From contig NC_092670.1 of the NCBI RefSeq assembly GCF_964355755.1, positions 87,001 through 151,000 on the forward strand: a stretch of 64,000 nt of DNA. Reading direction: 5' to 3'. Source of the DNA: Antedon mediterranea. Its lineage: Eukaryota; Echinodermata; Crinoidea; Comatulida; Antedonidae. Positions 49,290 to 61,900 of the stretch are shown piece by piece. Each line of letters opens with the position of its first letter. The first letter of the stretch is position 1. Made by a program: the position numbers and the translations under genes. The notes under the pieces were generated by a model. That model saw nothing but the letters and a program-made list of their open reading frames with translations, was not told the origin of the DNA and ran no database searches.

Positions 49290-49480
49290 TTAAAAAAATC
49301 TCCTTTCCATTCCGACTTTTAACACTAAAACATATGGCTTAGCACCTTCACTTCTGCTGCCTCTCGCTTATGGAATGACCTAATAAACCCGCCTCTATTA
49401 GATCATGTTCGTCATCTTTTTTTTTCAGATTGAGCTCTTTCATACCTTTGATCACTTACTGCTGGAATAATTGGCGCGTT
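49290..49480 (+). pseudogene. LINE 3' coding remnant
   Basis: One frame reads TSAASRLWNDLINPPLLDHV, which resembles the C-terminal tail of CR1/L2-like RT proteins (compare the RLWN-type end in the other LINEs here). Short and otherwise decayed. Confidence 0.5.
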
Positions 49481-49689
49481 CTAAATTCGTACTATTATTA
49501 TTATTATATTATTAAGGTGAGGTGCTTTTAAGCAATTCAAACAATTTAGCCTTATAAGTTATAATTTTGTTTTAAAATATAATAGATCTAAACAATTCTA
49601 TGAACAGCAACCGATCCCGAGTAATTGTGGAGATTTGAGTCACGTTGCTCAGTAGGCCTACACTATCAGATCTTCCTATGATACTCCGT

Positions 49690-49926
49690 GTGAAAACCGA
49701 TGGGCGTTTGGGAATGCCGATAAAAATGAGACTTTGTTGTTGCCTCGTGTGAACTTCTCTTATTCAAGTGGCTGTTACGTCAGAGGAAGGTTAGTTGGTA
49801 GACTACTATAGTGTGAAAGGGAATGCCGATGCAAATGAGACTTTGTTGTCATGTGAACTTCCATTATTCAAGGGGCGTTTACGTCAGAGGATTGTTGTAA
49901 TATCCGTTGTTTATTACCGTCTTAAG
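49690..49926 (+). promoter_or_regulatory. Duplicated promoter segment with two CRE/ATF-like sites
   Basis: An approximately 100-bp segment (GGGAATGCCGAT ... GAGACTTTGTTGT ... ATTCAAG ... TTACGTCAGAGG) occurs twice just upstream of the formamidase-like ATG. Each copy ends with TTACGTCA (49775-49782 and 49879-49886), a CREB/ATF-type motif on the minus strand. CREB/ATF regulation is an inference from the motif alone. Confidence 0.5.
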
Positions 49927-51650
49927 ATGATTCTAATGCTTAGTATTACAGTCGCGTTGCAGTTTTGCTTTGTTTCATGTTATCATGGTGACAAGAATGT
50001 TATTATTGATCTAAGCTATTCTTACGATGAGGAAACCTTGTTTTGGCCAGGGAGCGATCGTTTTGTTCATACGATTGTTCAGCGGGGTCCAACCGGTGTT
50101 TTCTGGTAAGTCATTCACGGTTAGGAAAACGCAACCCGTACGTTCAAGATCATTTAGTTGCAACTATTATTATAGCTAGGCCCCTATAGTATTATTATTA
50201 TGATTCTTAAGTTGGCCACATAATAGTAAGCACTATTACCACCAGCTATATGTAGTGTAGTTATTTTATGATAAAATAAATAAATTAATCTTAGTTTTTT
50301 ACAGTTCCCATTACAAACATTGATAGTAAGCGCCTACTACCCGCCCAGAGAGCCAGGCTCTACACATGCACATAGTGGTAAAATTCGATCGAGATTTTTC
50401 CCCCAAAATATTAAAATTATCCTTATAACATTAAAGATGTATTGTCCCCCTGAAAAAAATAATTCTTAAAAAGATTTTTGTTGAAAATTCCATTTTAATG
50501 TAACATAATAGTAAGTTATCCACTTTGACCAAAAATTGGATCGAAAAAAAAAATGTATTTACCTGAAAAAATGTAATTTAAAGCAAAAAATGGTCAAATT
50601 GGCTGCCAGCCAATGGATTTTTGGTTGAATTAAACCATTTATTTTGTCATTTTACAAGTGAAAACATTATTTTTTTTTTCTATGGAAGTGATTAACTTTA
50701 TTAAAACTACAAAATAACAAATTCAAAGTCTGATTTAATTAATCTTTATTTTTCATGTTTTTGGGGGACAATACATCTTTATTGGTCCCTCAAAACATGA
50801 AAAATCAAAAGAAATTATTTCGCTTATTAAAAAGGAAAAATAAAGAGTTAAATTTTACAGATTTAGGCTTTAGGAGGAAAAATGCTAAACAATTGTTTTT
50901 TTAATATGGCCAGTCGTTAAATAATTTCAGATTTTATCTTGTATTTCAAGGTATGAGTCAAATAAATTTGAAATGGGCGAACATTCAGGAACACACATAG
51001 ATGCCCCTTCACACTTTTCTGAGGGTAAACAGAGGATCCATGATATACCAAACGAACATTTATTTGGCCCTGGTATTAAGGTGGATATAACAGAAAAGGC
51101 ATCCATAAATTCTGATGCATTACTCGAAGTTGAAGATTTAAAGAGCTGGGAGGAAGAAAATGGCATCATACCAAATGGTGCTATCTTAATGGTGTTTACG
51201 GATTGGGGACGATTTTACCCAAATCGTACAGCATACTTTGGCTCGGATCGTAACGACTCTTTCACAGACGAAAACGGGAAGTCGCTACTTCATTTTCCAG
51301 GGGTTAGTCCAGAAGCTGCCAATTGGTTGATTATTAATCGTGATGTCGTTGGGGTTGGTATTGATACACCATCTATTGACTATGGTCAGAGCCTTACTTT
51401 TTCTACACATGTAAAATTGTATGAACAAAACATATATGGATTGGAAAACGTTGCTAACCTTGATCAGCTGCCGACAACAGGGAGCACGGTTTACGCTTTA
51501 CCTATCAAGATTAAGGATGGCAGTGGTGCTCCAGTTAGACTGTTTGCTGTTGCTGATGATGTTGGTACAAATAGTGCAACATCAATGCCATTCTCCTTCT
51601 TCATTATTTTCTTCTTAAGCATCATATCTCTTTCTTTTAATCATAATTAG
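49927..51650 (+). CDS. Secreted or GPI-anchored cyclase / kynurenine-formamidase-like hydrolase
   Basis: Member of the putative cyclase family (PF04199), which includes bacterial kynurenine formamidase and isatin hydrolase, metal-dependent hydrolases. Two exons, 49927-50105 and 50951-51650, split a Trp codon (TG|G) and give 292 aa. Signal peptide MILMLSITVALQFCFVSC; the DLSYSYDEETLFWPG segment follows; the metal-binding signature HSGTHIDAP spans residues 71-79. Further on are GIKVDITEKA, the TDWGRFY region and DVVGVGIDTPSIDYGQ. The C-terminus is a hydrophobic stretch (FSFFIIFFLSIISLSF) after a GTNSATS region, fitting a GPI signal or a membrane anchor. The intron contains a TTAA-type MITE. The substrate cannot be read from sequence; kynurenine formamidase activity is only one possibility. 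Confidence 0.85.
50431..50781. mobile_element. TTAA-ended MITE, copy 2 (in formamidase-like intron)
   Basis: Opens TTAAAGATGTATTGTCCCCC and closes GGGGGACAATACATCTTTAT. The inverted ends are shared with 48675-49066; the right border is TTAT rather than TTAA. About 350 bp, interior AT-rich and non-coding. Confidence 0.78.
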
Positions 51651-51889
51651 TTCATTCTTTCATCATACAATATAATCTGATAATTTTCTGTCGTTTAAGT
51701 GGTTTTTCACTTGGTTTTGTATAAACTATTTAAATGGTAAATGTCTACCCAATTAACCATTATATTTAAATGGTAATGTGTACTCAATTAACCATTATTT
51801 TGTAGTGGGCCTCATATTTTTGTATATTCAAAAACAGTATTTCAATCATATCAGACTGAATTTTCTCAAAGTTGCAAGTACCATAAAAA

Positions 51890-52628
51890 TAGTTCCAAAT
51901 ACTACTACTCTCCTTTCTGACTTTTATATTTTCGGTTTCTCAATAACTTCCAACATTTTTCTTTTTGGTTACTCCAAACTTACTTACTGTAATATTATTT
52001 GGGGTAATACATACCCGTCCTACTTAAACAAACTGTTATTGATCCTTTATTTTCTTCATTTGGTCTTCTTAAAATTCAGAATATTAACCATCTTCAACAA
52101 AGTGTTTTCCTCTATTCATGGCTAAACTCGATCCTGCCATCACACTTTGATGATTTATTTAGTTTCAATCTTAATTTTCATAACCACGGTACTCGGAGCG
52201 CAAATCAAATACGTATTCCTTTTTTTTAAACTACTTCTTTTAAACATAGCATTAAGTTCACTGGTCCTAAACTCTGGGATAACGTACCAGTTAATATAAA
52301 AAGTGCTTTGTCTAAGAAGAGTTTTTCTTTTAAATTGAAACGGCACCTCTTATCTAGTTATGTTTAATTATCCTTTCACTCATTGTAGTTTTGATATTTA
52401 GTCTTTTCGGTACCCTGAAACTAAAAGTCTTCATTACTGTTTTTGTCCTGTTTCCGGTTCCCGTGTTGTCCTGTTTTTATTTCAGTTTCTATGGGCTGCC
52501 TTTTACAAGCTTCGCTTTTTAGGAATGTTGCCCCTCTTATTTTAGTCATATTTACTGTTAATTTTTATTTTCTATGAAAGACAAGAAGAGAAATAAATGT
52601 TACTTTGATTGATTGATTGATTGATTTG
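51890..52628 (+). pseudogene. LINE fragment with (GATT)n tail
   Basis: Decayed 3' half of a non-LTR element: LTYCNIIWGNTYPSYLNK (thumb region) near 51980, and a C-terminal segment in another frame reading KLWDNVPVNIKSALSKKS near 52270. The 3' end is AAATAAATGTTACTTTGATT followed by (GATT)n to about 52626. It lies downstream of the formamidase-like stop. Confidence 0.75.
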
Positions 52629-52943
52629 AAATGATTGGAAGGTTCACAGATTTGCATAGTTATTTTCTATTAAAATTTTATACACAAATTATACACTATA
52701 GCAAAAGCATTGCATTTATTCCATCCGAAATGATAAAATACTCAATATGTATATATATAATATTCCATCATGCCTTCTTAATGTATATTTAACAATGGTA
52801 GAATCTCATTTAAAAATTGACCACCAAGTTCATTTTCAGCAATAAGAATGTCAGTCTACTAAGCACTTTATTGCTAGCATCATAATCATTTAATCCGTAA
52901 CCTCGTTAGATCCAAAAAAAGCACTATTTGTTTTGCTATAATT

Positions 52944-55900
52944 TCAGAAGGACCTCACTCCAGACAGTTTTCGGATCTCTTCATATGACAGCCAAAAGAC
53001 TAGTGACCAAGGTGCCTATTAAAGAATACAAACAAAAATATTCATCTTTATACAAATAGGTATATAAAATCACTGTTGTGCTTCTCGCAAGGTTTATTCC
53101 TTAATAACAAAAGATTAAAGTAAGTGTAATACTTCAGCAGTTATTTGTACAATGTAGGTACAGTTACTGGTTCAGTTATTTGTACAATGTAGGTACAGTT
53201 ACTGGTTCAGTTATTTGTACAATGTAGGTACAGTTACTGGTTCAGTTATTTGTACAATGTAGGTACAGTTACTGGTTCAGTTATTTGTACAATGTAGGTA
53301 CAGTTACTGGTTCAGTTATTTGTACAATGTAGGTACAGTTACTGGTTCAGTTATTTGTACAATGTAGGTACAGTTACTGGTTCAGTTATTTGTACAATGT
53401 AGGTACAGTTACTGGTTCAGTTATTTGTACAATGTAGGTACAGTTACTGGTTCAGTTATTTGTACAATGTAGGTACAGTTACTGGTTCAGTTATTTGTAC
53501 AATGTAGGTACAGTTACTGGTTCAGTTATTTGTACAATGTAGGTACAGTTACTGGTTCAGTTATTTATACATTGTACAGTAGTTACTGGCTCAAAACCTG
53601 AACAAAGGTACATGGTGTATGCTTAGGGATGTGTTACTAAAGTTGAATAATAAAACACAACTTTTGAGATAAATTTTGTATTGCCTATTGCCTTGAGTGC
53701 AAACTGAACAATCAAAAAGGAAAATCAAATGACTATGATTTCTCACCATTCTCGCCCAGATAGGAAAAAATCCTTTATACAAAGCACCAAAACCTTCTTG
53801 ACCTACTGTTTTCCGTAAACAATCCAACGATGATTTGTAAATTAAGCCTCTACCATTGGCATCGGTAGGTTGGTTCATAATTCGTGTTTTAATCACATCT
53901 GCTGGTGTTCCTAAAATAGCAGCAACAAGACCTGAACATCCACTGTAAATAAGTAAACCCATTACATATGAGGGAATCGTTTTCTGTTTACCAGTAGTAA
54001 TTTACCAGATGTTGATGTGATTTTATAATTGGACGTCTCCAACATTACCTTGCAAGGGTGTGTGTAAGCCAGTTATCTGTCAGCACTGTATTTCTTAAGA
54101 TTATTTGTTTTGTTGTATCATACGTAGCTAAGTCTATAAATAATAATAGAATACTCAAATACAGTTTTAGCCATGTTATTTTCTCGTGTCAATGTTTGTA
54201 AAAATGGTATTTTCTGTAGACTCTCGTCATTGTACAATTCTTGTATTTTAAAAAATAATTCTTTAGATATTTTTAACTGTAATTTTTCTCAATTTAAATG
54301 TATTATTAATGAAATTATTTAAATTTTCTTTTTCATTTGTATATATTTATATTGGCTCATATTTTATAGTTTAGCTTTTATTTTCAACCTGTTATTGGTG
54401 TTTTACACTGTTGGTTTGATATAAAGAATAAAAAAAAAAAAAAAAATTTATATTTACCTCCCATATTTACTAATGCTGCTCTTTGGACATTTGGTACCCA
54501 GCCCTTCCATAAACCTCGCACTCCTCCCTGTTTTACAATTTGAGTAAATGCATGGAATGTTCCTTTAACTCTAATATTAAATAAATTAAGATTTATAATT
54601 TGATTTTTAATAATAAAAAAACAATATAAGTAAAATCATGTCAAAAAAATAATTTAATTACTACATTAAGACAACATGTAAAAACACAACCTCTGTGGTT
54701 TACCCTCCAATCGTCTCCGACCTTCCATCTGCATTTGAACTTTTACTAGGTCAGTTGGACTAGCAATGAATTGGCCAATAGCACCGGCTGCGAGGCCTCC
54801 GCAAACAGCTTTCCTGTTTGATAAGATAAATATCGTTCTTATAACTTGTATAAAAAATGATACAAATACTCGCATCATACAGATTATCATTAAACTTAAT
54901 AGGCTTTTAGCTGATGATTGGCGTTAATTCAACAACTTCACATACCAAACAGGAAAAGTTCCATCTTCATTTTTACCCAATACATTATCACGAATATATT
55001 CATATGCACCCATTCTACAACCAGTGTATACTAAAAAAACAGAAACAAAACATTATATATTCATATGCACTCATTCTACAACCAGTGTATAGGAAAGAAA
55101 CAGAAACAAAACATTATATATTCATATGCACTCATTCTACAACCAGTGTATACTAAAGAAACAGAAACAAAACATTATATATTCATATGCACCCATTCTA
55201 CAACCAGTGTATACTAAAGAAACAGAAACAAAACATTATATATTCATATGCACTCATTCTACAACCAGTGTATACTAAAGAAACAGAAACAAAACATTAT
55301 ATATTCATATGCACTCATTCTACAACCAGTGTATACTAAAGAAACAGAAACAAAACATTATATATTCATATGCACTCATTCTACAACCAGTGTATACTAA
55401 AGAAACAGAAACAAAACATTATATATTCATATGCACTCATTCTACAACCAGTGTATACTAAAGAAACAGAAACAAAACATTATATATTCATATGCACTCA
55501 TTCTACAACCAGTGTATAGGAAAGAAACAGAAACAAAACATTATATATTCATATGCACTCATTCTACAACCAGTGTATACTAAAGAAACAGAAACAAAAC
55601 ATTATATATTCATATGCACTCATTCTACAACCAGTGTATACTAAAGAAACAGAAACAAAACATTATATATTCATATGCACTCATTCTACAACCAGTGTAT
55701 AGGAAAGAAACAGAAACAAAACATTATATATTCATATGCACTCATTCTACAACCAGTGTATAGGAAAGAAACAGAAACAAAACATTATATATTCATATGC
55801 ACTCATTCTACAACCAGTGTATACTAAAGAAACAGAAACAAAACATTATATATTCATATGCACTCATTCTACAACCAGTGTATAGGAAAGAAACAGAAAC

Positions 55901-58900
55901 AAAACATTAAATATTCATATGCACTCATTCTACAACCAGTGTATAGGAAAGAAACAGAAACAAAACATTATATATTCATATGCACTCATTCTACAACCAG
56001 TGTATACTAAAGAAACAGAAACAAAACATTATATATTCATATGCACTCATTCTACAACCAGTGTATACTAAAGAAACAGAAACAAAACATTATATATTCA
56101 TATGCACTCATTCTACAACCAGTGTATAGAAAAGAAACAGAAACAAAACATTATATATTCATATGCACTCATTCTACAACCAGTGTATACTAAAGAAACA
56201 GAAACAAAACATTATATATTCATATGCACTCATTCTACAACCAGTGTATAGGAAAGAAACAGAAACAAAACATTATATATTCATATGCACTCATTCTACA
56301 ACCAGTGTATAGGAAAGAAACAGAAACAAAACATTATATATTCATATGCACTCATTCTACAACCAGTGTATAGGAAAGAAACAGAAACAAAACATTATAT
56401 ATTCATATGCACCCATTCTACAACCAGTGTATACTAAAGAAACAGAAACAAAACATTATATATTCATATGCACTCATTCTACAACCAGTGTATAGGAAAG
56501 AAACAGAAACAAAACATTATATATTCATATGCACTCATTCTACAACCAGTGTATACTAAAGAAACAGAAACAAAACATTATATATTCATATGCACTCATT
56601 CTACAACCAGTGTATAGGAAAGAAACAGAAACAAAACATTATATATTCATATGCACTCATTCTACAACCAGTGTATACTAAAGAAACAGAAACAAAACAT
56701 TATATATTCATATGCACTCATTCTACAACCAGTGTATAGGAAAGAAACAGAAACAAAACATTATATATTCATATGCACTCATTCTACAACCAGTGTATAG
56801 GAAAGAAACAGAAACAAAACATTATATATTCATATGCACCCATTCTACAACCAGTGTATACTAAAGAAACAGAAACAAAACATTATATATTCATATGCAC
56901 TCATTCTACAACCAGTGTATAGGAAAGAAACAGAAACAAAACATTATATATTCATATGCACTCATTCTACAACCAGTGTATACTAAAGAAACAGAAACAA
57001 TACATTATATATTCATATGCACTCATTCTACAACCAGTGTATAGGAAAGAAACAGAAACAAAACATTATATATTCATATGCACTCATTCTACAACCAGTG
57101 TATACTAAAGAAACAGAAACAAAACATTATATATTCATATGCACTCATTCTACAACCAGTGTATAGGAAAGAAACAGAAACAAAACATTATATATTCATA
57201 TGCACTCATTCTACAACCAGTGTATACTAAAGAAACAGAAACAAAACATTATATATTCATATGCACTCATTCTACAACCAGTGTATACTAAAGAAACAGA
57301 AACAAAACATTATATATTCATATGCACTCATTCTACAACCAGTGTATACTAAAGAAACAGAAACAAAACATTATATATTCATATGCACTCATTCTACAAC
57401 CAGTGTATACTAAAGAAACAGAAACAAAACATTATATATTCATATGCACTCATTCTACAACCAGTGTATAGGAAAGAAACAGAAACAAAACATTATATAT
57501 TCATATGCACTCATTCTACAACCAGTGTATAGGAAAGAAACAGAAACAAAACATTATATATTCATATGCACTCATTCTACAACCAGTGTATAGGAAAGAA
57601 ACAGAAACAAAACATTATATATTCATATGCACTCATTCTACAACCAGTGTATACTAAAGAAACAGAAACAAAACATTATATATTCATATGCACCCATTCT
57701 ACAACCAGTGTATAGGAAAGAAACAGAAACAAAACATTATATATTCATATGCACTCATTCTACAACCAGTGTATACTAAAGAAACAGAAACAAAACATTA
57801 TATATTCATATGCACTCATTCTACAACCAGTGTATACTAAAGAAACAGAAACAAAACATTATATATTCATATGCACCCATTCTACAACCAGTGTATAGGA
57901 AAGAAACAGAAACAAAACATTATATATTCATATGCACTCATTCTACAACCAGTGTATAGGAAAGAAACAGAAACAAAACATTATATATTCATATGCACTC
58001 ATTCTACAACCAGTGTATACTAAAGAAACAGAAACAAAACATTATATATTCATATGCACTCATTCTACAACCAGTGTATAGGAAAGAAACAGAAACAAAA
58101 CATTATATATTCATATGCACTCATTCTACAACCAGTGTATAGGAAAGAAACAGAAACAAAACATTATATATTCATATGCACTCATTCTACAACCAGTGTA
58201 TACTAAAGAAACAGAAACAAAACATTATATATTCATATGCACCCATTCTACAACCAGTGTATAGGAAAGAAACAGAAACAAAACATTATATATTCATATG
58301 CACTCATTCTACAACCAGTGTATAGGAAAGAAACAGAAACAAAACATTATATATTCATATGCACTCATTCTACAACCAGTGTATACTAAAGAAACAGAAA
58401 CAAAACATTATATATTCATATGCACTCATTCTACAACCAGTGTATACTAAAGAAACAGAAACAAAACATTATATATTCATATGCACCCATTCTACAACCA
58501 GTGTATAGGAAAGAAACAGAAACAAAACATTATATATTCATATGCACTCATTCTACAACCAGTGTATACTAAAGAAACAGAAACAAAACATTATATATTC
58601 ATATGCACCCATTCTACAACCAGTGTATAGGAAAGAAACAGAAACAAAACATTATATATTCATATGCACTCATTCTACAACCAGTGTATAGGAAAGAAAC
58701 AGAAACAAAACATCATATATTCATATGCACTCATTCTACAACCAGTGTATACTAAAGAAACAGAAACAAAACATTATATATTCATATGCACTCATTCTAC
58801 AACCAGTGTATACTAAAGAAACAGAAACAAAACATTATATATTCATATGCACTCATTCTACAACCAGTGTATAGGAAAGAAACAGAAACAAAACATTATA

Positions 58901-61900
58901 TATTCATATGCACTCATTCTACAACCAGTGTATAGGAAAGAAACAGAAACAAAACATTATATATTCATATGCACTCATTCTACAACCAGTGTATAGGAAA
59001 GAAACAGAAACAAAACATTATATATTCATATGCACTCATTCTACAACCAGTGTATACTAAAGAAACAGAAACAAAACATTATATATTCATATGCACTCAT
59101 TCTACAACCAGTGTATAGGAAAGAAACAGAAACAAAACATTATATATTCATATGCACTCATTCTACAACCAGTGTATAGGAAAGAAACAGAAACAAAACA
59201 TTATATATTCATATGCACTCATTCTACAACCAGTGTATAGGAAAGAAACAGAAACAAAACATTATATATTCATATGCACTCATTCTACAACCAGTGTATA
59301 CTAAAGAAACAGAAACAAAACATTATATATTCATATGCACTCATTCTACAACCAGTGTATACTAAAGAAACAGAAACAAAACATTATATATTCATATGCA
59401 CTCATTCTACAACCAGTGTATAGGAAAGAAACAGAAACAAAACATTATATATTCATATGCACTCATTCTACAACCAGTGTATAGGAAAGAAACAGAAACA
59501 AAACATTATATATTCATATGCACTCATTCTACAACCAGTGTATAGGAAAGAAACAGAAACAAAACATTATATATTCATATGCACTCATTCTACAACCAGT
59601 GTATACTAAAGAAACAGAAACAAAACATTATATATTCATATGCACTCATTCTACAACCAGTGTATAGGAAAGAAACAGAAACAAAACATTATATATTCAT
59701 ATGCACTCATTCTACAACCAGTGTATAGGAAAGAAACAGAAACAAAACATTATATATTCATATGCACCCATTCTACAACCAGTGTATACTAAAGAAACAG
59801 AAACAAAACATTATATATTCATATGCACTCATTCTACAACCAGTGTATAGGAAAGAAACAGAAACAAAACATTATTATACAGATATTGACTGCTTAGAGG
59901 TTAAATATAAGATTTGACATCCCCGAGGGAATGATATTAAGTTCGAGGGAATATATATTTCCCGAAGCGCCAGCTGAGGGAAATATATAATCCCCGAGAA
60001 CTTAATATCATTCCCGAGGGGATGTCAAATCTTATATTTAACCGATATAAAAGGCAATATCTGTTATATTATATAGCCAAGAACAAGTCTGCTGGGTTGG
60101 GTGAAGCTAGGCTAGGCCTCCTATTATTTGTATTGTATTTAAAACAAGCCTGCCTAGACACCTTACCTTGCGAAGAATAATATACAGATAATTACTAATT
60201 AATGATTCCTTGGCAATAAAATATTCACTTAGGCCTAGGTCGTTTAAATTAACAGAAGAATTTCCATCAATAAGCCTATTAATAATAATATTATAATCAG
60301 GTAGGCCGAATAAACAATTCGTCTTCTCTCGATCTTCGAGGAGCCGAATCACCGGATGTTCAGCGCGTACTAGTTACTAGGTTACTACCGTGAGTATTGA
60401 CCAATCACAAACGGTGTTTCATCACATTTAGGGTGGACTTATAACAAATGAGGGCGCTATGTATGCATAGCTTAAATAGTTTAGAAGATTAATTTCTTCA
60501 AGCAAATTCCGTGGCCCAGCGGATGAAACGTTGTCTTGCGATGGAGTGACAATTCCACCCGAGTTCAAGATCGAGTAGATGACTTTTGTTTATTTATCGG
60601 CAACGCGAGTGTTGGCACACGAAAATTACACAGTCAATATCATCGTACTCGAGAATCTATATGTTTAATGACAGGGGACACGATAATTACGCGAAAATTA
60701 CACAGTCAATATCATCGTTCTCGAGGATATATACGATTTACGATCCTCGCAGCGGTAGTCATGTGATGCAGTTTCAACCAATCACGTTAGCGTATTTACA
60801 TAGGCTATGTAATATATATTCATATGCACTCATTCTACAACCAGTGTATAGGAAAGAAACAGAAACAAAACATTATATATTCATATGCACTCATTCTACA
60901 ACCAGTGTATAGGAAAGAAACAGAAACAAAACATTATATATTCATATGCACTCATTCTACAACCAGTGTATAGGAAAGAAACAGAAACAAAACATTATAT
61001 ATTCATATGCACTCATTCTACAACCAGTGTATAGGAAAGAAACAGAAACAAAACATTATATATTCATATGCACTCATTCTACAACCAGTGTATAGGAAAG
61101 AAACAGAAACAAAACATTATATATTCATATGCACTCATTCTACAACCAGTGTATAGGAAAGAAACAGAAACAAAACATTATATATTCATATGCACTCATT
61201 CTACAACCAGTGTATACTAAAGAAACAGAAACAAAACATTATATATTTATATGCACTCATTCTACAACCAGTGTATACTAAAGAAACAGAAACAAAACAT
61301 TATATATTCATATGCACTCATTCTACAACCAGTGTATACTAAAGAAACAGAAACAAAACATTATATATTCATATGCACTCATTCTACAACCAGTGTATAC
61401 TAAAGAAACAGAAACAAAACATTATATATTCATATGCACTCATTCTACAACCAGTGTATACTAAAGAAACAGAAACAAAACATTATATATTCATATGCAC
61501 TCATTCTACAACCAGTGTATAGGAAAGAAACAGAAACAAAACATTATATATTCATATGCACTCATTCTACAACCAGTGTATACTAAAGAAACAGAAACAA
61601 AACATTATATATTCATATGCACTCATTCTACAACCAGTGTATACTAAAGAAACAGAAACAAAACATTATGATCATTTATATGCACTCATTCTACAACCAG
61701 TGTATAGGAAAGAAACAGAAACAAAACATTATATATTCATATGCACCCATTCTACAACCAGTGTATAGGAAAGAAACAGAAACAAAACATTATGATCATT
61801 TATATGTTGGATGTTTTTATTTACAAGCATGTTCAATTTCCAGAAATACTAATTGAATTTTTGTCCTACATTGCTAAAAAACATTTTATTTATGTACACT

